The notes beneath the pieces are model-generated. The model saw only the letters and a program-made list of their open reading frames with translations. It did no database searches and had not been told where the DNA came from. Below, one piece after another: positions 52,069 through 61,030 of a DNA stretch of 64,000 nucleotides (the stretch's first letter is position 1; each line of letters begins with the position of its first letter). Location: assembly GCA_963811055.1 (NCBI GenBank), contig CAWEPQ010000001.1:496001-560000 (forward strand), in the 5' to 3' direction. The stretch is from JACVRW01 sp963811055 (GTDB taxonomy: Bacteria; Actinomycetota; Thermoleophilia; Solirubrobacterales; Thermoleophilaceae). Both the position numbers and the translations under genes were made by a program.

Positions 52069-54417
52069 CTAGTCGCCGGCGGCGGCGCGCTTCTTCTTGA
52101 CCGGCAGCGAGAACTCGGAGGGCTTGACCGGCACCACCGGGTTCTCGATGTCGCGCAGGCGGTCCAGCAGGTTGGTCCACTGGCCGGGCTTGAAGGTGAG
52201 CGTGGACTTGGCCCGGAAGCCCACGTGGATGTGGTCCGCGTGGTCGGCCATCGCGAGGGTGGGCCCGCCCAGCTCGAGCAGCGAGATCACCTGGTGCGGC
52301 TGCATGGTGCCCTGGAGGCGCATGAGGCGACGAACGGCCTGCTCGGTCACGCCCCCGGCCTCCTGGTGGCCGATGATCGGGATGCCGTTGATCTTGGCGA
52401 TGTCCACGGCGCTGCCGGAGCTGTGCTCCGAGACGTTGCCCGAGCTGGTGTAGAAGCCGTGACCGCACTTGAGGCTCGTCACGGTCGGGCTCAGCCCGGA
52501 CTCGGCCAGGTACTCGAGCGTGGCCAGCACGCGCCGGTCCACCTGGCCGGACTTGATGTCGTCGCGCCCGCAGTCGTAGATCTCGATGCGGTCGTCCGAG
52601 AGCACCCGGCGCTCGAGCAGCCGCTTGGGCCAGAGGAGCACCTGGCCGACGGACACCGAGTCGCCCTTCTTGGCGTACAGGACGTTGCGCCCCGAGGCGC
52701 GGTAGATGGCGGTGGCCTCGAGCAGCTTCCACCCGTCGAGGATCGGCTTGGGGTCGATCTTGGGCGCCCCCTTGCCTCCGGGGCGGATCGAGAAGGACAG
52801 CCGCGAGCCGCCGGCCGCGTCGGGGCTCCCCACGCGGCCGAGCACCGTGCCGCCGATCACGCGCGAGCCCTCCTGGAGGCGGCGCAGTCGCACCTTGGAG
52901 GGATCGAGGTGGATCGGCCGTGAGAAGTAGGCGTCGAAGGTCTCGTACTTGCCGCTCTTGCGTGCGCGCGCGTCGAGCGTCTGCTCCAGGCCGCCCGCCT
53001 GCTTGGCCCCGGGGGCGCCCGGATGCGCAAAGAGGCGCTCCTTCACGGGGAGCGAGGCGCCGGTGTCATCGGGTGCTGCAGCTGCCGAAGTCTCATCCTC
53101 GGACTCAGCCTTAGGTTCGGCCTGGCTACCCGCGGAGGCGGGGGCCGTGGGCGTGGGATCGGCCTCGCGGTGAGCCTTGGTGGTGGCCACCGACTGGGGG
53201 CCGTCGCTCTTCGGCACGGGGTAGAAGCTCGACACCGATCCGAGGTGCGCGTAGGTGAAGCGATTGCCATAAGCGTCCTCGAGCACCACGTACTTGCCGA
53301 GCCGCTCGCTCTCCGCGACCTTGCGAATCACACCGTCGTTGACGGCCACGACGGGGGCGCCCTGGCTCGCGAAGATCCCGATTCCCCGGCTCGCCTCGAT
53401 GCCCTCGGCCTGGTCGTCGGCGTAGCGCGCGCGAGCGTAGACGGGGAAGCGTCCCTCGGTGAGTCCGGTGAGCGAGCCCACGAGGTCGGCGGGCACGCCG
53501 GCGATCAGCCGCGTCCTGAGGAGAACCGAGTCGACGTACCAGTCGGCGTGGTTGTAGGCGAAGATCGCGCGGCGGACATCGTCCTCATAGCCGGCAGCTG
53601 CCAGGTAGCGGGCCGCGGCGAAGATCGCGTCGACGGGGTTGTAGGGATCCTTGCGCCCGTCCTCGTTGGCGTCGGTGCCGTACATCCGCCAGGTCGAGGG
53701 GATGAACTGCATCCAGCCGACCGCGCCCGCGGACGAGACGTTCAGGTTGCGGCCGTAGTCGGTTTCGATCTCGTTGATCGCCGCCAGCACCTCCCAGCGG
53801 ATCCCGTACTCGATCCCCGCGGCCTGGTAGATCGGCAGCAGGAACGGCGGCACCCGGAACTTCCGGATGATGAAGTTGGGCACCCCGGCGGCAGACGACG
53901 GACCCGGAAGCACGTCCACGAGGCCCGGGTTCGTGATCGCCGGGGACCCGTCGGAGTTGCGGAGGTCGGTGGACTTGCGGCGGTGGCGCTTCCTTTTCTT
54001 CTTCGGCTCCGCGGCCGCGCAGTCGTCGGCGCCGGCCTGCGAATCCTCGTCCTCCGTGGCGTCGTCCTCCTGATCCTGCTGAGGAGTGAAGGTCACCTGC
54101 TTGTCGCACTCCTGCGCGGGCTTCGGCTCGTCGGGCTTGCCGGACTTCTCGTCCGGAGCCGGCGACGCCTCGGTCTCCGCGCTGGGCGGCGGGGCGGGAC
54201 GCACGTCCTCGCTCTTGGGAGCGGGCGACGTGGGCGCCTCCACCGTCTCGGTGATGGTCAGCAGCGACTCGTTTATCTGGCCGGGCTCGGACGCGGGAAC
54301 GCCGTCGGCGCTCAGCCAAGCCGTCGAGAGCAGCACCACGCCAACCACGGCCACGGGCATACGCTGACGCAACGCGGCACGTGGCCGGCGCTTCGGGCGG
54401 GCAGGTCTAACAGTCAC
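52069..54417 (-). CDS. Secreted three-module peptidoglycan hydrolase (SLT, LytM-like, M15-like)
   Basis: 782 residues from GTG at 54417. A basic head (PARPKRRPRAALRQRMP) and one hydrophobic segment suggest a signal anchor. A Pro/Glu/Asp-rich linker runs to about residue 170. Module 1 is a lytic transglycosylase (AAINEIETDYGRNLNVSSAG, AVGWMQFIPSTWRMYG; catalytic Glu near 211). Module 2 (about 340-600) looks like a degenerate LytM/M23 domain: GKYVVLEDAYGNRFTYAHLG keeps only the second His region. Module 3 (about 640-782) has M15-type metal ligands: VSEHSSGSAVDIAKING (His-x6-Asp) and DHADHIHVGF (His-x-His). Probable cell-wall remodelling enzyme. An upstream open extension is disregarded. Confidence 0.85.
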   Translation of the reverse strand: MTVRPARPKRRPRAALRQRMPVAVVGVVLLSTAWLSADGVPASEPGQINESLLTITETVEAPTSPAPKSEDVRPAPPPSAETEASPAPDEKSGKPDEPKPAQECDKQVTFTPQQDQEDDATEDEDSQAGADDCAAAEPKKKRKRHRRKSTDLRNSDGSPAITNPGLVDVLPGPSSAAGVPNFIIRKFRVPPFLLPIYQAAGIEYGIRWEVLAAINEIETDYGRNLNVSSAGAVGWMQFIPSTWRMYGTDANEDGRKDPYNPVDAIFAAARYLAAAGYEDDVRRAIFAYNHADWYVDSVLLRTRLIAGVPADLVGSLTGLTEGRFPVYARARYADDQAEGIEASRGIGIFASQGAPVVAVNDGVIRKVAESERLGKYVVLEDAYGNRFTYAHLGSVSSFYPVPKSDGPQSVATTKAHREADPTPTAPASAGSQAEPKAESEDETSAAAAPDDTGASLPVKERLFAHPGAPGAKQAGGLEQTLDARARKSGKYETFDAYFSRPIHLDPSKVRLRRLQEGSRVIGGTVLGRVGSPDAAGGSRLSFSIRPGGKGAPKIDPKPILDGWKLLEATAIYRASGRNVLYAKKGDSVSVGQVLLWPKRLLERRVLSDDRIEIYDCGRDDIKSGQVDRRVLATLEYLAESGLSPTVTSLKCGHGFYTSSGNVSEHSSGSAVDIAKINGIPIIGHQEAGGVTEQAVRRLMRLQGTMQPHQVISLLELGGPTLAMADHADHIHVGFRAKSTLTFKPGQWTNLLDRLRDIENPVVPVKPSEFSLPVKKKRAAAGD

Positions 54418-54705
54418 AGGGCGGTGAGCTTCTCTTCCGGCCGGGAAGGCACTTGAGGGCGGAATACTCGCGGGTCGGCACCGTGAAGGCAAGTGAGAGG
54501 TGTGATCGTGGCGCTCACGGACACCTGCATCTACCCGCTGGGGCGAGGTTCCACGTACGCGCGTACGCGCGAGGGCCGGAGCTCGGGGAGCGGCGAGCGG
54601 TGGCGATTGGGCCGGTCGCCTCGCTTCGACCATCGCCGCCCGTACCATCCAGATATGGTCGATATCTAACCCTTAACTCGAGGTCGATATCGGTTCGCGA
54701 ACATC
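54418..54705. promoter_or_regulatory. Divergent promoter region with a direct repeat
   Basis: 288 bases between the peptidoglycan hydrolase and the sulfatase-fold gene. GGTCGATATC occurs at 54657-54666 and again at 54682-54691, a 10-base direct repeat spaced 25 bases apart, the second ending 14 bases before the ATG. An imperfect palindrome GATAT/ATATC overlaps the first copy. An alternating ACGTACGCGCGTACGCGCG stretch lies near 54552-54570. Promoter boxes not assigned. Confidence 0.5.
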
Positions 54706-56235
54706 ATGGATGTGACTTCCAGAGGGCGCATCGCGGTGGCCACGGTCCTGCTCCTCGGGGCGCTGGCCGTGGTGGCCGCTCCGTCGGGTTCCGAACGCCG
54801 CGACGCCTCCAAGCGCCCCGACGTCGTGCTCCTCGTGCTCGACGAGTTCCCCGGGGACTCGCTCCGCGACGCCAATGGCGCGATCGACCCCGTGCGGTAC
54901 CCCAACCTCGCCGGGCTGGCCGCCGACGCCACCTGGTTCAGGAACGCCTACTCCGTGTACGACTCGACCACCAAGGCGGTGCCGCTCATCCTCGACGGCA
55001 TGCGGCCGGTGGCGGGCTCGCAAGCCGACCAGCGCTACCACCCCCACTCGATCTTCACCGCGCTCGCCAGCCGCGGATACCGGACGGTTAGCTCGGAGGA
55101 GGCCACCGCGATCTGCCCGCCTCGCCTGTGCGACGGGGCCCCCACGCGCCGGCCCGCGATCCTTCCTCGTCTGAGCAGCGGCCGGGAGGAGCGCTTCGAC
55201 CGCTTCGTGCGCGGGCTCCGCCCGGGCCGGCAACCCACCCTCTGGATGAAGCACGTGCTGCTGCCGCACGGCCCGTACCTGTACCTGCCATCCGGCGCCC
55301 GCACGCGCTCGGGGCCACGCGATCTCGTGCCGGGCATGAACGGCGTGCCGGGGTTCCACGATCGGTTCCTCACGCGCCACAACGAGCAGCGCTACCTCCT
55401 CCAGCTCGGATTCGTGGACCGCCTGATCGGCCGCCTGCTGCGGCGGCTCAAGCGGCAGCGGATGTACGACAACGCCCTGATCGTGGTGACCGCCGACCAC
55501 GGCATCTCCTGGCAGCCGGGCGTGACCACGCGCCGCTCGGTGAACCGCTCGAACGTGGAGGAGCTCACTCCGGTGCCCCTGATCGTGAAGGCGCCCGGCC
55601 AGCGCCGCGGGCGGGTGAGCCGCGTGCTCGCCCGCACCCTGGATGTGACTCCCACGATCACCGACCTGCTGAGGGTGCGGCTCGGCTACCGGACGGACGG
55701 CAGCTCGGCATTCGGCCCGGCGGCGCGCCGGCGCCGGACGGTGAGCCTCGACACACGCGACTTCAGCTCGGTGGTGACGATCTCGGCCCGGCGGTGGGAG
55801 GCGCGCAGGCGCGCGGTGATCAGGCGCCGGCTGCGGGAGTTCGGCTCCGGCGCGCAGGGCCTCTACTCCGGCATCGGGCCCAACCGCGAGCTGATCGGCC
55901 AGAGCGCTGAAACCCTGGGGCGCGGCCCGGCGAGCGGCGTACGCGGGACGCTGGCTTCCGGGGCGGCGCTGAGGCACGTGCGGCGCGCCTCCGGGGTCGT
56001 GCCCGCCCAGATAGCGGGAGACCTGAGCGGCGGGCGGCGCGGAGCGCGGCGTGACCTGGCGGTGGCGGTGAACGGCCGGATCGAGGCCGTGGGACGAACG
56101 TTCCACCTGGACGGCGACCCCCGCGAGCGCTACTCGGTGATGGTTCCCGAGGCCACGCTGCATGACGGGCGCAACCAGGTCGAGGTGTTCGAGGTCATCC
56201 GCGGCTCGACGCTGCGCATGATTGCCAGCGCCTGA
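54706..56235 (+). CDS. Membrane-anchored sulfatase-fold enzyme 1 (LtaS/alkaline-phosphatase superfamily)
   Basis: 509 residues. A short N-terminal membrane anchor (IAVATVLLLGALAVVAAP) precedes the fold: RPDVVLLVLDEFPGDSL (metal-binding Asp-Glu), a Thr/Ser nucleophile candidate in SVYDSTTKAVPLILDG, KHVLLPHGPYLYLPSG and ALIVVTADHGISWQPG (Asp-His). PVPLIVKAPGQRRG and LDVTPTITDLLRV follow. The Ser/Thr in place of the sulfatase Cys suggests a phosphodiesterase or phosphoglycerol-type transferase. The C-terminal 150 residues are a separate domain also found in the next gene. Its ATG at 54706 follows the direct repeats. Substrate unknown. Confidence 0.82.
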   Translation: MDVTSRGRIAVATVLLLGALAVVAAPSGSERRDASKRPDVVLLVLDEFPGDSLRDANGAIDPVRYPNLAGLAADATWFRNAYSVYDSTTKAVPLILDGMRPVAGSQADQRYHPHSIFTALASRGYRTVSSEEATAICPPRLCDGAPTRRPAILPRLSSGREERFDRFVRGLRPGRQPTLWMKHVLLPHGPYLYLPSGARTRSGPRDLVPGMNGVPGFHDRFLTRHNEQRYLLQLGFVDRLIGRLLRRLKRQRMYDNALIVVTADHGISWQPGVTTRRSVNRSNVEELTPVPLIVKAPGQRRGRVSRVLARTLDVTPTITDLLRVRLGYRTDGSSAFGPAARRRRTVSLDTRDFSSVVTISARRWEARRRAVIRRRLREFGSGAQGLYSGIGPNRELIGQSAETLGRGPASGVRGTLASGAALRHVRRASGVVPAQIAGDLSGGRRGARRDLAVAVNGRIEAVGRTFHLDGDPRERYSVMVPEATLHDGRNQVEVFEVIRGSTLRMIASA

Positions 56236-56256
56236 GCGCCGTTTACATTCCGCGGG

Positions 56257-57796
56257 GTGCGCAAATGGGCCCTACTCGCGGCGCTGCTCGTCACGCTCGG
56301 CCTCAGCGCCTGCGGCGGCGGGGGTGGAGGAGACACGCCCGACCGGCCACCGGTGGTCGTGCTCGTGTTCGACGAGTTCCCCGCCGACACGCTGCTGAGG
56401 CCCGACGGCAGCATCGACGCCGAGCGCTATCCGCACTTCGCGGACCTGGCGGCCCACTCCACCTGGTTCCCGAACGCCTTCACGGTCTACGACTCGACCT
56501 TCAAGGCCGTGCCGCTGATCCAGGATGCCGTGTTCCCCAAGCGCGGCACCGCCGCCGACTACCGCAGCCACCCGCGCAGCGTCTACCACCTCATGAACCG
56601 GCTGGGCTACGGGGTGGTGGACGTGGAATCCGGCGAGTCGCTGTGTCCGCCGCGCATCTGCCCGGGCGCGCGCAGCACCCGGCCCGGAGTGCTCAAGCGC
56701 CTGGCCGGAGGCGGCCGGCCCGCGCGCCTGCACGCGTGGATCGGAGCGATCCGCAAGCGCGACAGGCCCACGTTCTACTTCCAGCACGCCCTGCTGCCGC
56801 ACGAGCCGTGGATCTACCTGCCCTCGGGTCGCCAGAGCCGGCCCAAGGGCAACGACCCGATACCGAAGATCAACGGTCCCGTGGGCTTTCACGACCAGGC
56901 GCTCACCAATCACAACGAGACCCGCCACCTCCTCCAGGTGGGCTTCGTGGACCGGCAGGTGGGCCTGGTGCTCGACCGGCTGCGCCGCACCGGGTTGTTC
57001 GACCAGGCGCTGATCGTGGTGACGGCGGACCACGGGATCGCCTTCATGGTGGGTGTGGACGACAGGCGCCTCGTGACCGACGACAACGTCGAGCAGGTCG
57101 CGCCGGTCCCGATGTTCGTCAAGGCCCCGGGCCAGACCGATGGCGAGGTGGACAGGAGCCTCATGCGAACCCTCGACGTGACTCCCACGATCGCCGACCT
57201 GCTCCACACCAAGCCGCGCTGGCGCCACGACGGCGCGCTCCGCCTTCGACCGGGTGACCCGCCGGCGCCGCGAGGTGGCGCTGCCCACCCGCGACTTCAG
57301 CGAGGTGATCCGGATCAGCCTGCCGGAGATGCTCCAGCGCCGCGCGGCCAACCGGCGGCGCCGTGCCGATCTCGTGGGCACGGGGGCCGAGAGCGACCTG
57401 CTCTTCGGCTCGCCCTGGGCGCAGCTCTACCGGGTGGGATCGCATCCCGAGCTGGTGGGACGGCGGGCGAGCGAGCTACCCGGCGCGGCGCCCGGGCCGC
57501 TCAGCGCCAGCGTGGCCAACGCCGGCCTGCTCCGGCACGTGAGCCCTGATGACGAGGTGATCCCCACGCGGGTGACCGGCAGGGTGCTGGGCGGACCGCC
57601 CACCGGGCTGCGCGACGTGGCGGTGGCCCTGGACGGGCGAATCCAGGCGACCGGCCGGAGCTTCCGCCTGCGCGGGCGGCCCTACGAGTACTACTCGCTG
57701 CTCATGCCGGAGGAGGCGGTGCACCCCGGCAGCAACGAGATCGAGCTGTTCGAAGTGCGTGCGGACGGCCGCCTGGCATCGCTCTACCGCGGCTAG
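56257..57796 (+). CDS. Lipoprotein sulfatase-fold enzyme 2, with an apparent frameshift
   Basis: Paralogue of the upstream gene, starting 21 bases after it. The N-terminus is a lipoprotein signal (LLVTLGLSACGG). Shared motifs: VVVLVFDEFPADTLL, TVYDSTFKAVPLIQDA, QHALLPHEPWIYLPSGRQ, ALIVVTADHGIAFMVG, PVPMFVKAPGQTDGE and LDVTPTIADLLH. The frame breaks near 57232-57237; dropping one base continues with SAFDRVTRRRREVALPTRDF and the C-terminal domain to 57796, matching the intact neighbour. The repaired length is about 512 residues. The pair is likely co-transcribed. Confidence 0.8.
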
Positions 57797-58404
57797 TCCA
57801 CCGGCCGGTTGGGCAGCTGGCTCGGGTCCTTCACGACCTCCACGGGATGTTTGTTCGCGTCGAGGAAGTAGCACCAGAAGCGCCGCCTGTCGTCGTGCGC
57901 GATGCAGGTGCGGAAGTAGCCGTCGGCCAGCCGGGCGGTCTGGGCGGTCTCCCGGTTGCGCATCAGCTCCGGGTTCCCGCTGTCGTCGATCACCCGCAGG
58001 ATGGCGTCGGCGGCGCGCTCGCGGTCGTCGGTCTCCGCCACCACCAGGGGTCGGGCCGCCAGCCCGGCGGCCAGCACCCCCGCGACGCTCGCCACGAGCA
58101 GGCCGGTGCCGATGCGGTCAGTGAGCACCTCCACGTGCACGAGCGGCGGCGCCCCCGGCGCGGCCGCGGGCCGGCGGGCCAGGAAGCGCCGTGCCAGCCA
58201 CGGCGCCACGGCGCCCACCAGCACGAGGTTGCCGAAGACGGCGATCAGGATGGCCGGCACCAGGTCCACGCCGGTGCCGACCGGGGGCAGGAGATGGAGC
58301 ACGAGCCCGTCGGCCAGCGTCAGCACCACAAAGGCGGGCCACATCCAGGCGCCCCGGAGACGCCAGCGAACGCGGCTCGGCCAAAAGCGCTCGCTTGGGT
58401 CCAC
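57793..58404 (-). CDS. Membrane protein of unknown function
   Basis: 203 residues from GTG at 58404. Three hydrophobic segments: WMWPAFVVLTLADGLVLHLL, VPAILIAVFGNLVLVGAVAP and IGTGLLVASVAGVLAAGLAA. An extracytoplasmic-looking C-terminal domain has FRTCIAHDDRRRFWCYFLDA with two Cys that could form a disulfide. It is not a recognised family. It is divergent from lipB with 24 bases between starts and convergent with the sulfatase-fold gene, sharing CTAG at 57793-57796. Confidence 0.75.
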   Translation of the reverse strand: MDPSERFWPSRVRWRLRGAWMWPAFVVLTLADGLVLHLLPPVGTGVDLVPAILIAVFGNLVLVGAVAPWLARRFLARRPAAAPGAPPLVHVEVLTDRIGTGLLVASVAGVLAAGLAARPLVVAETDDRERAADAILRVIDDSGNPELMRNRETAQTARLADGYFRTCIAHDDRRRFWCYFLDANKHPVEVVKDPSQLPNRPVD

Positions 58405-58428
58405 GGGGCGCAGGGTAGCCTTCGAAGC

Positions 58429-59121
58429 GTGGACGAGCTCTGGGTCGCACAGCTGGGTCTCGTGCCCTATCGGGAGGCCTCCGCGCTTCAGGAGGAGCTG
58501 CGCTCGCTGCGGCAGGCCGGCGATCTCCCGGACGTGCTGCTCGTGCTCGAGCACCCGCCGGTGTACACGCGCGGGCGCCGCACCGAGCCCGCGGACCTGC
58601 CGATGGGCACCGACTGGTACGAGAACCGGGGAATCGCGGTGGAGGACGCCGATCGCGGCGGCCGTGTGACCTACCACGGGCCGGGCCAGCTCGTGGCCTA
58701 TCCGATCATGGCCATCGACAGCGTGGCCAGGTTCGTAGGCACGCTCGAGCAGGCGATGGTGGCCGCGCTCCGGGACGAGGGGATCGCCGCCGAGGCGCGC
58801 GGGCACCCGCTCACCGGCGTTTGGGCGGGCGACAGCAAGATCGGCTCGATCGGCGTGCACGTGTCGCGCGGCGTGACCACCCACGGGCTGGCCGTGAACG
58901 TGGACAACGACCTCCAGCCCTTCGAGTGGATCGTGCCCTGCGGGATCGACCACGTGCGCATGACGTCCGTGAGCCGCGAGACGGGTCGCGCTCCCAGCCT
59001 TCCCTGCTTCCGCCGCCGGCTGGCGCACCGCCTGGCGGAGGCCGCCGGGCGCAGGCAGCGGCTCGTGTCCGAGCACCGGCTCCGGAGCGCCGGGCGCGTA
59101 CTGGAGCCGAGCGCCGCATGA
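58429..59121 (+). CDS. lipB: Octanoyl-ACP:protein octanoyltransferase
   Basis: Transfers octanoyl groups from acyl carrier protein to lipoyl domains, 230 residues from GTG. It has VLLVLEHPPVYTRGRR, RGGRVTYHGPGQLVAYPIM, GVWAGDSKIGSIGVHVSRGV (catalytic Lys) and WIVPCGIDHVRMTSVS (catalytic Cys). Only 24 bases separate it from the divergent membrane gene, so the promoter is very compact or overlaps that gene. lipA follows with an ATGA overlap. Confidence 0.95.
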   Translation: MDELWVAQLGLVPYREASALQEELRSLRQAGDLPDVLLVLEHPPVYTRGRRTEPADLPMGTDWYENRGIAVEDADRGGRVTYHGPGQLVAYPIMAIDSVARFVGTLEQAMVAALRDEGIAAEARGHPLTGVWAGDSKIGSIGVHVSRGVTTHGLAVNVDNDLQPFEWIVPCGIDHVRMTSVSRETGRAPSLPCFRRRLAHRLAEAAGRRQRLVSEHRLRSAGRVLEPSAA

Positions 59122-60050
59122 GCACCCGTTCGCGGTCCAACCCGGGCGGAGCCCGCGTGCTCGACATGGGCGAGGTCCTGCCCTTCGGCGAGCGCAAGCC
59201 GGCGTGGTTCAAGCGCCCGGCGCCAGGGAGCGCGCGCTACCGCGAGCTCCGCGGGATGATCGAGGACCAGGGGCTGCACACCGTCTGCCAAGAGGCGGCC
59301 TGCCCCAACATCGGCGAGTGCTGGGAGCGCGGCACCGCCACCTTCATGATCCTCGGCGACACCTGCACCCGGCGCTGCGGCTTCTGCAACGTGAAGACCG
59401 GCAAGCCCACGCACAACGATCCGCTGGAGCCGCTGCGGGTGGCGCAGTCGGTGAAGAAGATGGGCCTCCGCCACGCGGTGATCACAAGCGTCGACCGCGA
59501 CGACCTGCCGGACCTCGGGGCCTCTGCCTTCGTGGGCGTGATCCGCTCGATCCGGCGCTTCGCGCCGGGCTGCAAGGTGGAGGTGCTCACCCCCGACTTC
59601 CGCGGCGAGGAGATGCCGCTCGCCCGGGTGATCGCCGAGCGGCCCGACGTGTTCAACCACAACGTCGAGACCGTGCCGCGCCTCTATCCGCTCGCCCGGC
59701 GCGGATCGCGCTTCCTGCGCTCGTGCCGGGTGCTCGCCACCGCCAAGGAGATGGGTGGCGACGAGGTGGTGACCAAGTCCGGGCTCATGACCGGCCTCGG
59801 GGAGACCAAGGAGGAGCTGCTCGAGACGTTCGCGACGCTCCGCGAGCACCACGTGCAGGTGCTCACGGTCGGCCAGTACCTGCGCCCGACCCGCGACCAC
59901 CTCCCGGTGGTTCGCTACTGGCATCCGGACGAGTTCGCCGAGCTCGAGCGCGAGGCCTACGCGATGGGCTTCGAGTCCGTGGCGGCCGGGCCGCTCGTGC
60001 GCTCGAGCTACCACGCCGAGCAAACGCTCGAGCGAGCGGCCGCCCGCTGA
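59118..60050 (+). CDS. lipA: Lipoyl synthase
   Basis: Radical SAM enzyme that inserts two sulfurs into octanoyl groups, 310 residues. The auxiliary cluster motif is CQEAACPNIGECW (C-x4-C-x5-C). The radical SAM motif is CTRRCGFCNV (C-x3-C-x2-C). VITSVDRDDLPDLGA, FNHNVETVPRLYPLAR, KSGLMTGLGETKEELLE and VLTVGQYLRPTRDHLPV follow, and RSSYHA near the end supplies the conserved Ser of the auxiliary cluster. The ATG overlaps the lipB stop. Serves the PDH E2 of this window. Confidence 0.96.
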   Translation: MSTRSRSNPGGARVLDMGEVLPFGERKPAWFKRPAPGSARYRELRGMIEDQGLHTVCQEAACPNIGECWERGTATFMILGDTCTRRCGFCNVKTGKPTHNDPLEPLRVAQSVKKMGLRHAVITSVDRDDLPDLGASAFVGVIRSIRRFAPGCKVEVLTPDFRGEEMPLARVIAERPDVFNHNVETVPRLYPLARRGSRFLRSCRVLATAKEMGGDEVVTKSGLMTGLGETKEELLETFATLREHHVQVLTVGQYLRPTRDHLPVVRYWHPDEFAELEREAYAMGFESVAAGPLVRSSYHAEQTLERAAAR

Positions 60051-60052
60051 GG

Positions 60053-61027
60053 GTGCTGGGCCGCGGGCTCCTCGCCGGCTCGATCGCCGCGCTCGGGTGC
60101 GCCGCCGTGGTGGCGGCGGCGGGCGTGGGCGGCCAGTCGTCGCGCACCGATCGCTGGCGTGCCCTCGAGCCGGCGCCGCTGGAGCGGACCGAGGTCTCGG
60201 CCGCGCGCATCGGCCGCTCGATCTACGTGATCGGGGGCTTCGAGCGCGACAACGTGGACGGGACGACGGCCGTGGAGCGCTACGACATACGCAGGAACCG
60301 CTGGTCGCGCGTCCGGTCGATGCCGCTCGGGGTGAACCACTCGACGGCCACGGTGCACCACGGCCGCCTGTACGTGCACGGCGGCTACGCCGGGCGCGGG
60401 CTCTCCGAGCCCACCGCCGCCCTGCTCGAGTACGACCCCAAGCGCAACCGCTGGCGGCGGCTCCGGCCGTCCCCAACCGCGCGCGCCGCGCACGCCGCCG
60501 CCGTGGTGGGGAACCGGCTGTACGTGGCCGGCGGCGCGGACTCGTCGCATTCGCTTCGCTCCCTCGAGGTGTTCGACTTCCGCAGCCGGCGCTGGCGCCG
60601 GGGGCCGAGCTTCCCGGGTCCGGCCCGCAACCACACGACCGGTGTGGCCGCCGGCGGGCGCTTCTACGTGCTGGCCGGCAGGGACACGTCGAACCTGGCG
60701 GTGGCCGAGCGCTACGACCCGCGAACGCGGCGCTGGGAGCGGCTGCCGAACCTGCGCTTCGCGCGCGGGGGGATCGCCTCGGCGCTCGTGTCCGGCGGGC
60801 GGATCGTGGTGTTCGGCGGCGAGAACCTGGAGCCCGGCGGCACCACCATCGCCCCGGTGGAGCTGTTCGACATCCGCAAGCGGCGCTGGCGGCGGCTGCC
60901 CGACATGCTCACGCCGCGCCACGGACTGGGCGGGGCGGCGCTCGGCAACCGGGTCTATGCGCTGCAGGGCGGCCCGGAGCCGGGCTTCCACTTCTCGAGG
61001 GCCAACGAGTTCCTGGACGTGCGCTGA
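60053..61027 (+). CDS. Secreted kelch-repeat protein
   Basis: 324 residues from GTG, 2 bases after the lipA stop. A hydrophobic signal (LLAGSIAALGCAAVVAAAGV) is followed by six kelch-type blades, each with a Gly-Gly pair and a Trp about 25 residues later: IYVIGGFERDNVDG, LYVHGGYAGRG, LYVAGGADSSHSL, FYVLAGRDTSN, IVVFGGENLEPGG and VYALQGGPEPG. This suggests a beta-propeller. Its role is unknown; binding or galactose-oxidase-like folds are typical. The linkage to lipBA may be only positional. Confidence 0.85.
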   Translation: MLGRGLLAGSIAALGCAAVVAAAGVGGQSSRTDRWRALEPAPLERTEVSAARIGRSIYVIGGFERDNVDGTTAVERYDIRRNRWSRVRSMPLGVNHSTATVHHGRLYVHGGYAGRGLSEPTAALLEYDPKRNRWRRLRPSPTARAAHAAAVVGNRLYVAGGADSSHSLRSLEVFDFRSRRWRRGPSFPGPARNHTTGVAAGGRFYVLAGRDTSNLAVAERYDPRTRRWERLPNLRFARGGIASALVSGGRIVVFGGENLEPGGTTIAPVELFDIRKRRWRRLPDMLTPRHGLGGAALGNRVYALQGGPEPGFHFSRANEFLDVR

Positions 61028-61030
61028 CCG

